Below are positions 5,696 to 10,788 of a stretch of DNA of 28,281 nucleotides, piece by piece. The notes under the pieces are model-generated. The model saw only the letters and a program-made list of their open reading frames with translations, did no database searches and was not told where the DNA came from. The DNA is taken from IMG/VR virus record IMGVR_UViG_3300004460_000008, positions 1-28,281 of that record; one strand, written 5' to 3'. The DNA comes from a virus. Every line of letters starts with the position of its first letter. Position 1 is the first letter of the stretch. Both the position numbers and the translations under genes were made by a program.

Positions 5696-5718
5696 AATGT
5701 TTAATTTACTATATATAC

Positions 5719-5786
5719 AATCTAACACATTTCGACCAAAACACAAGGAAAAAGCGAAAAAAGATTCAACTATCTTTATGCACTAT
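5719..5786 (-). promoter_or_regulatory. Early promoter for 5695 with conserved upstream element
   Basis: Read leftwards: ATAGTGCAT (5778-5786), then a T-rich tract, -35 TTGTGT (5741-5746), 16 bp, -10 TAGATT (5719-5724). The GTGCA begins exactly 37 nt before the -35 box, as in the promoters at 6929 and 8118. About 45 bp upstream of the -35 is nearly identical to the 8118 promoter. Confidence 0.65.
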
Positions 5787-5827
5787 ACTACTGCATAGAT
5801 TGGCATGGTATCTGTACGAGTCTTTTG

Positions 5828-5898
5828 TAAGTTGTTGTTTATTAGGTACTTATGGAAGCGGCGGCCGCCCGCCTAAGTGCCTGACTATCAGCGACTTG
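5828..5898. repeat. Composite palindrome copy 6 (71 bp)
   Basis: Dyads TAAGT-N15-ACTTA (5828-5852) and TAAGT-N15-ACTTG (5874-5898) flank a 21-bp core with GCGGCCGC. The element is enclosed by longer inverted arms: ATACTACTGCATAG (5785-5798) pairs with a TAGCGTAGTAGTAT-type arm at about 5909-5922. A roughly 135-bp stem with interruptions is therefore possible. Confidence 0.9.
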
Positions 5899-5931
5899 CG
5901 AGGCTATGTAGCGTAGTAGTATAAGATAAAA

Positions 5932-6126
5932 CTACAGAGTATTACGACAATCAAGATCTTTTTCTGTTATAATTGTGACCTTTTCGCCCTTAGAGTATAG
6001 CTCTTTCTTTTTCATATTAGCAACTCTTAAAGCTTGAGCTTCTGTCTTTGTGTTATCAATCAATTTGCCGAAAAGTCTAATGTCGAACCATTCGGAAAAG
6101 TTTACGTTTTTTATTATTGAGATCAT
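5932..6126 (-). CDS. Small paralogous early protein, 64 aa (copy B)
   Basis: The product MISIIKNVNFSEWFDIRLFG, then KLIDNTKTEAQALRVANMKK, is the closest relative of the 3220-3399 product, sharing MIS, NF, FG-x-L, D and ALR-x-A positions. After this domain it has a unique tail (VTIITEKDLDCRNTL). It is a single-gene transcription unit with a strong promoter and palindrome copy 6 behind it. Function unknown. Confidence 0.8.
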   Translation of the reverse strand: MISIIKNVNFSEWFDIRLFGKLIDNTKTEAQALRVANMKKKELYSKGEKVTIITEKDLDCRNTL

Positions 6127-6132
6127 ATTTAT

Positions 6133-6161
6133 AATGTAAAGCCTTATTTACTTATTGTCAA
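6133..6161 (-). promoter_or_regulatory. Leaderless early promoter for the 6126 gene
   Basis: Read leftwards: -35 TTGACA (6156-6161), 17 bp, -10 TACATT (6133-6138), 6 nt, ATG at 6126. It lies in the gap just behind the 6165 gene. Confidence 0.75.
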
Positions 6162-6164
6162 GGG

Positions 6165-6425
6165 TTATTTCACGAAGATTTGATTAATGTATTTTGTGGC
6201 TTGCTTGTCATGTCCGAGCGTTACCTTTGATTGAAGATTGTTGGCAATCTTGTTTATTTTTGTTCTTGCTTCGTTTTTGTTTTCAGCTTGAACTTCGATT
6301 ACATTGTTAGTCATTACCGAGTTAATGAATGTATTAGTGTTAGTATTAAACAAAGGAAGTTTTGAATCATCGTTTGAATAGATGTGAACATTACCTGTGA
6401 AAGTTTTAGTTTTAGTATTTATCAT
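6165..6425 (-). CDS. Hypothetical protein, 86 aa
   Basis: The product begins MINTKTKTFTGNVHIYSNDD. It is rich in Asn and Thr, with an alpha/beta pattern: strands, then ENKNEARTKINKIANNLQSK as a long helix. The Asn/Thr-rich middle (NTNTNTFINSVMTNN) may be a flexible loop. No family is recognised. It has its own leaderless promoter. Confidence 0.75.
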   Translation of the reverse strand: MINTKTKTFTGNVHIYSNDDSKLPLFNTNTNTFINSVMTNNVIEVQAENKNEARTKINKIANNLQSKVTLGHDKQATKYINQIFVK

Positions 6426-6431
6426 ATTATT

Positions 6432-6460
6432 AATCTAGTGGATTATTAGGCAAAAGTCAA
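6432..6460 (-). promoter_or_regulatory. Leaderless early promoter for the 6425 gene
   Basis: Read leftwards: -35 TTGACT (6455-6460), 17 bp, -10 TAGATT (6432-6437), 6 nt, ATG at 6425. Confidence 0.75.
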
Positions 6461-6485
6461 ACTTTATTTTACTTTTTTTTTCTTA

Positions 6486-6674
6486 TTATTGAAAGACGAC
6501 ATTAAAGCGAAATTGATTTAGACCTTCGTCTCTCATAATCTTATCAAGATGTGATTGACTCGATGCAGTGCGAACCCGTGGGCGATCATTGCCCTGTGAG
6601 TCGATGCCTTGATCGAAGATCTTTACTGATGTATGGGTTGACCATTTTTTTATTATAACTTGTATTTTATTCAT
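6486..6674 (-). CDS. Small hypothetical protein, 62 aa
   Basis: The frame is open to 6737, but the part before the ATG at 6674 overlaps the upstream gene. I therefore start at 6674 (MNKIQVIIKKWSTHTSVKIF), 20 nt behind the upstream stop. The product looks like a small beta-alpha domain with a conserved-looking RVRTASSQSHLDKIM segment. Function unknown. Second gene of the 6879 operon. Confidence 0.7.
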   Translation of the reverse strand: MNKIQVIIKKWSTHTSVKIFDQGIDSQGNDRPRVRTASSQSHLDKIMRDEGLNQFRFNVVFQ

Positions 6675-6693
6675 ATTATTTATTTTTAAAAAA

Positions 6694-6879
6694 TTAAGCA
6701 TTACGCTCCATTGATCTAAAACCCACTCTTTCTTCAAGCTCGATCATTTCGGCATTGTGCAAATGAAGTTTCCACTCTTTGAGATCTTTCTCAAGTCGGG
6801 CGATTTCTAAGGAATCGGTAGCGTTACGGATGTCCGTTTCAGTTTCTATGATACGGAATTTTATTGATGTTGGACTCAT
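6694..6879 (-). CDS. Small coiled-coil protein, 61 aa
   Basis: Almost the whole protein (MSPTSIKFRIIETETDIRNA, then SLEIARLEKDLKEWKLHLHN) has heptad-like spacing of Ile/Leu, so a helical coiled coil is likely. It ends in a basic tail (RVGFRSMERNA). It is the first gene of a two-gene operon. Its promoter lies farther upstream than usual, leaving an A/T-rich leader of about 43 nt. Confidence 0.75.
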   Translation of the reverse strand: MSPTSIKFRIIETETDIRNATDSLEIARLEKDLKEWKLHLHNAEMIELEERVGFRSMERNA

Positions 6880-6928
6880 ATTTTTATTTTGTTATTTTTT
6901 AAAGTGTTTTAATTAATCTTATATATAC

Positions 6929-6997
6929 AATGTAGCACCAAGGGCGACTAATTGCAAGTTTTTTCTCACTTACCTTTCAACTATGTTTTTGCACAAT
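6929..6997 (-). promoter_or_regulatory. Early promoter for 6879 with conserved upstream element
   Basis: Read leftwards: ATTGTGCAA (6989-6997), 37 nt from GTGCA to the -35 TTGCAA (6952-6957), 17 bp, -10 TACATT (6929-6934). An ATAGTTGAA string inside the upstream region is shared with the 5719 promoter at the same distance. The 440-base gap 6880-7319 also holds palindrome copy 7, further TTGCACTAT-type motifs and a terminator, but no gene. Confidence 0.65.
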
Positions 6998-7094
6998 GCT
7001 ATTGAGCGAGCGAGTTATAGTGCAAACTTTAAAGCTGTACTATTCAACTGCAAGGCAGTTTGATGAGTTACTTTTTTAGTGATCACACCCCTCG

Positions 7095-7165
7095 TAAGTC
7101 GTTGTTTACCAAACACTTATGGAAGCGGCGGCCGCCCGCGTAAGTGCCTGACTATCAGTGACTTA
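7095..7165. repeat. Composite palindrome copy 7 (71 bp)
   Basis: Dyads TAAGT-N15-ACTTA at 7095-7119 and 7141-7165 around a 21-bp core with GCGGCCGC. It lies between the terminator of the 8111-7320 genes and the promoter of the 6879 operon. Together with copy 6 it is the best-conserved member. Confidence 0.9.
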
Positions 7166-7227
7166 GGGAGGTATTTTGGTAGTGACTACTATTTTCTTGC
7201 ACTATGCTCTTGTGACTTATTCGGGCA

Positions 7228-7260
7228 TAAAAAAGCCCTATCCAATTAGTCGGATAAGGC
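7228..7260 (-). terminator. Rho-independent terminator of the 7843-7320 operon
   Basis: Read leftwards: GCCTTATCC, an 8-nt loop, GGATAGGGC (one G-T wobble), then TTTTTT (7229-7234). It stands about 60 bases behind the stop at 7320. It is the only conventional terminator in the early region, where other operons end only in a composite palindrome. Confidence 0.8.
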
Positions 7261-7319
7261 AAGTTTATTAGGTTATGAGTTGTAGTAGTATAGTGCAACA
7301 CTTAAGAGCATTAAGACAA

Positions 7320-7616
7320 TCATACACCTACCTCCTCGGTAACACTTATCCAATCGAATGAATCAATTTCTTGATTGTTTAGCATAGGAACAAAGTTGGA
7401 TTGATGAATGCCTAATCCTGTTATGCCATTGACTCTTTCTCTTGTGGTCGGAGTGTTCCAACCTGCAAGCGTTGCCATAACTAGTCCCGAAGGGTCACGC
7501 TTGACAATTTCGTTGCCATGAAGAAAAACGCTTGTGCCGTTTGTCCTTGTGTTGCCTATTTTTAAAGATGTGCCTTGTTCAAAGGCTTTTTTAATTTGTT
7601 GTGTGACTTTTCTCAT
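7320..7616 (-). CDS. Conserved phage hypothetical protein, 98 aa
   Basis: The product starts MRKVTQQIKKAFEQGTSLKI, then has NTRTNGTSVFLHGNEI, GWNTPTTRERVNGI and GIHQSNFVPMLNNQEI. This arrangement (N-terminal helix, 'GNTxTxGxxxxLHGNxI', 'GWxTPTTxERxNG', 'IHQ') matches a widespread small phage/plasmid protein family of unknown function. It lies 11 nt behind the 7628 gene and is followed by the only intrinsic terminator of the early block. Confidence 0.85.
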   Translation of the reverse strand: MRKVTQQIKKAFEQGTSLKIGNTRTNGTSVFLHGNEIVKRDPSGLVMATLAGWNTPTTRERVNGITGLGIHQSNFVPMLNNQEIDSFDWISVTEEVGV

Positions 7617-7627
7617 GATTTTATAGG

Positions 7628-7843
7628 TTAACGGCTAAAGTAAGAAGCGACTTGATCAGAGGTTGCTTTACCAAGATCAGAGGCATAAACTTCTGATTGG
7701 AACAAGTGATCCTGTCCGTGGTGTTTGATAGTAGCAACTTTAAGACCACCCTTGATCCTGTCAAGTGAGACAAGTCTCACGGCTTTATTATTTTGTGAGG
7801 AGTGATAAATTCCTCCGACTTTTAATCCTTTTTCAATTTTCAT
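7628..7843 (-). CDS. Small SH3-like hypothetical protein, 71 aa
   Basis: The sequence (MKIEKGLKVGGIYHSSQNNK, then AVRLVSLDRIKGGLKVATIK) is beta-rich, with the KVGGIYHS-type turn of small SH3/KOW-like barrels. Such domains may bind nucleic acid or protein; the role is unknown. It heads a two-gene operon with 7320-7616. The ATG lies 9 nt behind the -10 box. Confidence 0.75.
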   Translation of the reverse strand: MKIEKGLKVGGIYHSSQNNKAVRLVSLDRIKGGLKVATIKHHGQDHLFQSEVYASDLGKATSDQVASYFSR

Positions 7844-7852
7844 TATATGTAT

Positions 7853-7881
7853 ATACTAAGCTAGTTTTTCTGTGGTGTCAA
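7853..7881 (-). promoter_or_regulatory. Early promoter for the 7843 gene
   Basis: Read leftwards: -35 TTGACA (7876-7881), 17 bp, -10 TAGTAT (7853-7858), then 9 nt to the ATG at 7843. Confidence 0.75.
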
Positions 7882-7883
7882 GG

Positions 7884-8111
7884 TTATTTAACTTTATTTA
7901 ACTTTATTTCTTGGAAAGCTTTTCTTGCTTTTTGCACTGCGTTTAACGCATCGAGAATTGTTATGCCTTGCGTAATTGTACCCTGCCAATCGGATGAATT
8001 TGATTCACGGGCTAAGTGGTTTAAGTTTCCCTCTGCCTTAGCTAATGCCAAGCCAAGGTCGAGATCTAAATCCAATTCGTATCTTGTTTGTTCTAATGTA
8101 TTCTTTATCAT
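7884..8111 (-). CDS. Small helical hypothetical protein, 75 aa
   Basis: The product (MIKNTLEQTRYELDLDLDLG, then ALAKAEGNLNHLARESNSSD) is helical with a central polar linker, and its second helix (LDALNAVQKARKAFQEIKL) is amphipathic. A helical hairpin is likely. No family is recognised. It is the first reverse-strand gene next to the divergent spacer and has a leaderless promoter. Confidence 0.75.
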   Translation of the reverse strand: MIKNTLEQTRYELDLDLDLGLALAKAEGNLNHLARESNSSDWQGTITQGITILDALNAVQKARKAFQEIKLNKVK

Positions 8112-8117
8112 ATATAC

Positions 8118-8186
8118 AATGTAAGGTATTTTTTACCGAAACACAAGGAAAAAGTGAAAAAAGATTCGTTTATTTTATTGCACTAT
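8118..8186 (-). promoter_or_regulatory. Leaderless early promoter for 8111 with conserved upstream element
   Basis: Read leftwards: ATAGTGCAA (8178-8186), 37 nt from GTGCA to the -35 TTGTGT (8141-8146), 17 bp, -10 TACATT (8118-8123), 6 nt, ATG. The T-rich block between the motif and the -35 is nearly identical to that of the 5719 promoter. Confidence 0.65.
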
Positions 8187-8247
8187 CCCTCCCCCGTTTT
8201 TTGAATTTTTTAGAGTAGGACTACTGCTGATATCGGCGGGGGGTGGG
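8187..8247. other. GC-rich inverted arms in the divergent early/late spacer
   Basis: CCCTCCCCCG (8187-8196) faces CGGGGGGTGGG (8237-8247) across about 40 bp, in a genome that is otherwise AT-rich. This is the boundary between leftward small genes and rightward replication/structural genes. It could be a structured regulatory site or an origin-linked element. No gene is seen between 8112 and 8341. Confidence 0.45.
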
Positions 8248-8328
8248 TTTTCTCAAAATCTGAGACGCTTGATTCCTAGGGAAATATATGTTTTTTAAAA
8301 AAAAATCAGGACATTAGCAAAAACAACT

Positions 8329-8336
8329 GTATATAT
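8329..8336 (+). promoter_or_regulatory. Candidate late promoter box TGTATATA
   Basis: TGTATATA begins 13 nt before the ATG at 8342 and is followed by AAGTA directly before the start codon. There is no TTGACA-like -35. Similar boxes precede the genes at 15355, 17437 and 18172. Confidence 0.4.
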
Positions 8337-8341
8337 AAGTA

Positions 8342-9070
8342 ATGCCAAAACGAAAAAGAGCTGACATACAAGACGCTCAGGAAATAGAAAAAATTATTAC
8401 TTCTTTAGAAAAGACTAAAGTAAAATTAAAGAAAATCGACTTCTCCGATAAGCAGCAAGAACTGCTCAGGATAATGTTTGATAAGAGTACGAAGGTGGTA
8501 TTCATAAGTGGGCCTGCAGGAACAAGCAAGACATTTATGGCCATCTATGGCGCGCTACAATTGTTCAACATGGATAATAAATACAGCATTAGCTATATTA
8601 GAACTATAATAGAAAGCGCTGACAGAGGGATGGGGTCATTGCCTGGAAATATCGATGAAAAATTTGATCCATTTATGATGCCTTTAAACGACAAGTTGTT
8701 TGAGCTGATGTCGGCGTCTGACGCCAGAGCACTAACCGATCAAAGCACTATATCAGCTATACCTATCAACTATCTTAGAGGGGCTAGCCTTAATGATCAG
8801 ATAGTAATTGCTGACGAGTCTCAAAACTTCAGCGTAAAAGAATTAATTACTCTTATAACAAGAATAGGAGAAAACACAAAGATGTTTATCTGTGGCGATG
8901 CAATGCAAAGTGATATCAACGGCAAAAGCGGATTTAATAAAATTAAGCAGTTATTTAATGATGATGATAGCGCTAAACAAGGAATACACAATTTCGAATT
9001 CACTTATAAAGATATAAAAAGAAGTGAAATATTAAAATATATAGTTAAAAGACTAGAAGAGTTGAATTAA
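8342..9070 (+). CDS. phoH: PhoH-family P-loop ATPase
   Basis: The protein (242 aa) shows the PhoH pattern: Walker A GPAGTSKT (57-64), Walker B with ADESQN (157-162), sensor-like CGDAMQSD (184-191) and an arginine in DIKRSEIL (224-231). PhoH-like proteins are P-loop ATPases, some of which act as RNA helicases or in RNA turnover. They are very common in aquatic phages, where their role is unsettled. The N-terminal 30 residues are basic and charged, an extension before the ATPase core. It is the first rightward gene after the divergent spacer. Confidence 0.9.
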   Translation: MPKRKRADIQDAQEIEKIITSLEKTKVKLKKIDFSDKQQELLRIMFDKSTKVVFISGPAGTSKTFMAIYGALQLFNMDNKYSISYIRTIIESADRGMGSLPGNIDEKFDPFMMPLNDKLFELMSASDARALTDQSTISAIPINYLRGASLNDQIVIADESQNFSVKELITLITRIGENTKMFICGDAMQSDINGKSGFNKIKQLFNDDDSAKQGIHNFEFTYKDIKRSEILKYIVKRLEELN

Positions 9071-9089
9071 TAAAAGTGTATTACATGAT

Positions 9090-9284
9090 ATGAACGAAGG
9101 CGATCATATTATATTCTTATTCGATAACAAAAGAACATCAGGGACAATAATTAAGATCTTCACTCAAATAGGTTTCGAGGATCACGGTAAAAAGTTTGTA
9201 ATTATTATGCCTATTGATTCTAAGGGTTTATTTAACGATGATGCAATTAAGATAGAAAAGAATAAATTAAAAATAATTAATTGA
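9090..9284 (+). CDS. Small hypothetical protein, 64 aa
   Basis: A beta-rich sequence (MNEGDHIIFLFDNKRTSGTI, then a GFEDHGKKFVIIMPIDSKG stretch) looks like a small SH3-like barrel, followed by a lysine-rich end. No family is recognised. It sits 19 nt behind phoH and 33 nt before the thioredoxin gene, and is probably cotranscribed with phoH. The function cannot be stated. Confidence 0.7.
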   Translation: MNEGDHIIFLFDNKRTSGTIIKIFTQIGFEDHGKKFVIIMPIDSKGLFNDDAIKIEKNKLKIIN

Positions 9285-9317
9285 ATTAACTAACACTTAT
9301 TATATAATAATAAGTAT

Positions 9318-9563
9318 ATGAAAAAGTTAAAATATTTTACAGCTAGTTGGTGCGGACCATGTAGGAACTTTAAGCCGTATATACTTGAGCTCGTTAAGAG
9401 TGGAGAGAATATAGAAATGGTTGATATAGACGCTAACCCAAAAGAAAGTGAAAAATATCAAATAATGTCAGTTCCAACATTAATCTTTGAAGATGACGGG
9501 AAAATCTTTGCGAAGGTTAACGGGCCTATAGACCCAAGTGAAATAAAAGAGATTCTCAAATAA
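9318..9563 (+). CDS. Thioredoxin/glutaredoxin-like protein
   Basis: The 81-residue protein carries the active site WCGPC (W11-C15) after the first strand, and the cis-proline motif SVPT (51-54). It then ends in a short strand-helix (KVNGPIDPSEIKEIL). It is shorter than typical bacterial thioredoxin (about 105 aa) but complete in its key residues. Such phage thioredoxins reduce disulfides, often for ribonucleotide reductase or as polymerase cofactors. Neither partner is in this window. An ATAAGTATATG sequence at its start resembles other late starts. Confidence 0.9.
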   Translation: MKKLKYFTASWCGPCRNFKPYILELVKSGENIEMVDIDANPKESEKYQIMSVPTLIFEDDGKIFAKVNGPIDPSEIKEILK

Positions 9564-9564
9564 G

Positions 9565-9798
9565 ATGGAAATAGTAATATCTTCCCTAGTCGGCGCTGTA
9601 GGAGCTATATTGGTTGCTTATATTAATTCTAAATTTAAAGAGAAGAAGAAAGAAGCTCTAGTAGATGAAATAACAAAAAAATTACACATAGACGGTGAAA
9701 ATGTGTACATAATAAATACTAAAAAAAATGAAATTAAAAATTTTAAGTATGAATCTAAAGCTTCAACTGAAAAACCTTTAATCTTCTTTATTAAATAA
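9565..9798 (+). CDS. Membrane-anchored small protein, 77 aa
   Basis: A single N-terminal membrane span (MEIVISSLVGAVGAILVAYI) is followed by a lysine-rich stretch (NSKFKEKKK) and a small soluble domain. By the positive-inside rule the C terminus lies in the cytoplasm. The start is 1 nt after the thioredoxin stop, and the stop overlaps the ATG of the zinc-ribbon gene by 1 nt, so the three are translationally coupled. Function unknown; a membrane tether for the neighbouring redox protein is only a guess. Confidence 0.75.
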   Translation: MEIVISSLVGAVGAILVAYINSKFKEKKKEALVDEITKKLHIDGENVYIINTKKNEIKNFKYESKASTEKPLIFFIK

Positions 9799-10088
9799 TG
9801 AGAATTAAATATTGTAAATCATGCGGTCATAAAAACCAGTTTATAGGGCTGGAGCCGAAGTTTTGTTCGCATTGTGGGGAAAGCTTAAACGTAGTAACTC
9901 CTCAAAGCGCAAGATCTAAAATTGCCAGTAAGCAGAAACTTAACCCCGACGAAACAGATGTTGATTTCGTCCCTAGTATAGCTAGCTTGCAGTATAGCGT
10001 ATCTCCATTCGAAAAGAAAACTTTTAAGATGGAAGAGATTTTTGATCTTGAGGATAATGACAGAAGCCCCCAAAAGAAAAAGAGGTAG
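9798..10088 (+). CDS. Zinc-ribbon protein, 96 aa
   Basis: Two CxxC pairs, CKSC (C6, C9) and CSHC (C23, C26), form a classical zinc ribbon in the first 30 residues (YCKSCGHKN, then FCSHCGES). The rest is charged and probably flexible, with a conserved-looking VPSIASLQYSVSPFEKKTF segment. Zinc ribbons of this sort bind nucleic acid or protein, often in transcription complexes. Its end overlaps the start of the sigma-like gene by 32 nt, so the two are probably coexpressed and may act together. Confidence 0.8.
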   Translation: MRIKYCKSCGHKNQFIGLEPKFCSHCGESLNVVTPQSARSKIASKQKLNPDETDVDFVPSIASLQYSVSPFEKKTFKMEEIFDLEDNDRSPQKKKR

Positions 10089-10788
10089 ACCAAAAAAGGT
10101 AAAGTTTGAGGATAAATATGAAATTATTGACACTCAAATTGCAAAAAGAAAAGGGAGATGGTTTCTTAGGGCTATATCATGGATAAGTTGGGAAGATGTT
10201 GGGCAAATAATAAGATCTCACATATATAATAAATGGCACTTATGGGATCAAAAAAGACCCCTTGAACCTTGGCTAAATAGAATCATATCTAACCAGATAA
10301 AAAATGTATTAAGAAATCACTATGGCAACTTTATAAGACCTTGCGCTCAATGTCCATTTAACTCCTCTGGTTCTATAGATAACATACATGATGCTAATTT
10401 TTGTAGTTGGACTAAAACAGGTAAGCAAGACGGCTCATGCCCTTTATTTTCTAAATGGGAAAAGACTAAAAAAAGCTCCTTTCAGATAAACATGGCTTCA
10501 AGTATAGATGCTAATGAAAATATAAACGTTGGGTTATGTAAACATTTTGACATTGACCACTCTAAGGATAAATTAAACAAAGTAATGAAAAACACTCTAA
10601 CAGAGAAACAATATCATATATATGAAATGTTATACATAAAAGATTTAGATATTGCAGAGGCTGCTGAGAAACTTGGATACAAAAGTAATGAGAAAGGTCG
10701 CAAGGCGGGATATAAGCAAATAAAAAACTTTGAAAAATTATTTAAAGATACTGCTAAAAAAATAATATCCGAACACGATATAGTATGA
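10057..10788 (+). CDS. Sigma-like transcription factor with AT-hook and cysteine-rich insert
   Basis: From the ATG at 10057 (preceded by TTGAGG) the protein has 243 residues; a TTG at 10042 is the alternative start. Order: an AT-hook-like KRGRPKK (8-14); a sigma region 2-like helix bundle (about 35-90, RPLEPWLNRIISNQIKNVLR); an insert with C96, C99, C116, C128 and C161 that could bind zinc; and a region 4-like helix-turn-helix (181-223, LTEKQYHIYEMLYIKDLDIA). I infer a phage sigma factor for late transcription, like the T4 gp55 type in role. It stands at the head of the packaging and structural genes and overlaps the next gene by 4 nt. Confidence 0.6.
   Translation: MTEAPKRKRGRPKKVKFEDKYEIIDTQIAKRKGRWFLRAISWISWEDVGQIIRSHIYNKWHLWDQKRPLEPWLNRIISNQIKNVLRNHYGNFIRPCAQCPFNSSGSIDNIHDANFCSWTKTGKQDGSCPLFSKWEKTKKSSFQINMASSIDANENINVGLCKHFDIDHSKDKLNKVMKNTLTEKQYHIYEMLYIKDLDIAEAAEKLGYKSNEKGRKAGYKQIKNFEKLFKDTAKKIISEHDIV

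Noticed and set aside
5696-5746. Longer start for the 5480-5695 gene
   Set aside because: The upstream ATG begins on the -35 box of the promoter.
110-7165. Composite palindromes as a CRISPR array
   Set aside because: The copies are 0.6-1.5 kb apart with genes between them, not short repeats with spacers, and no cas-like gene is present.
110-7165. Composite palindromes as simple intrinsic terminators or tRNA genes
   Set aside because: No T-tract follows the stems on either strand, and no cloverleaf, anticodon arm or T-loop sequence can be built.
10042-10056. TTG start five codons upstream for the sigma-like gene
   Set aside because: The ATG at 10057 is directly preceded by a GAGG and is the more usual codon, although the TTG cannot be excluded.
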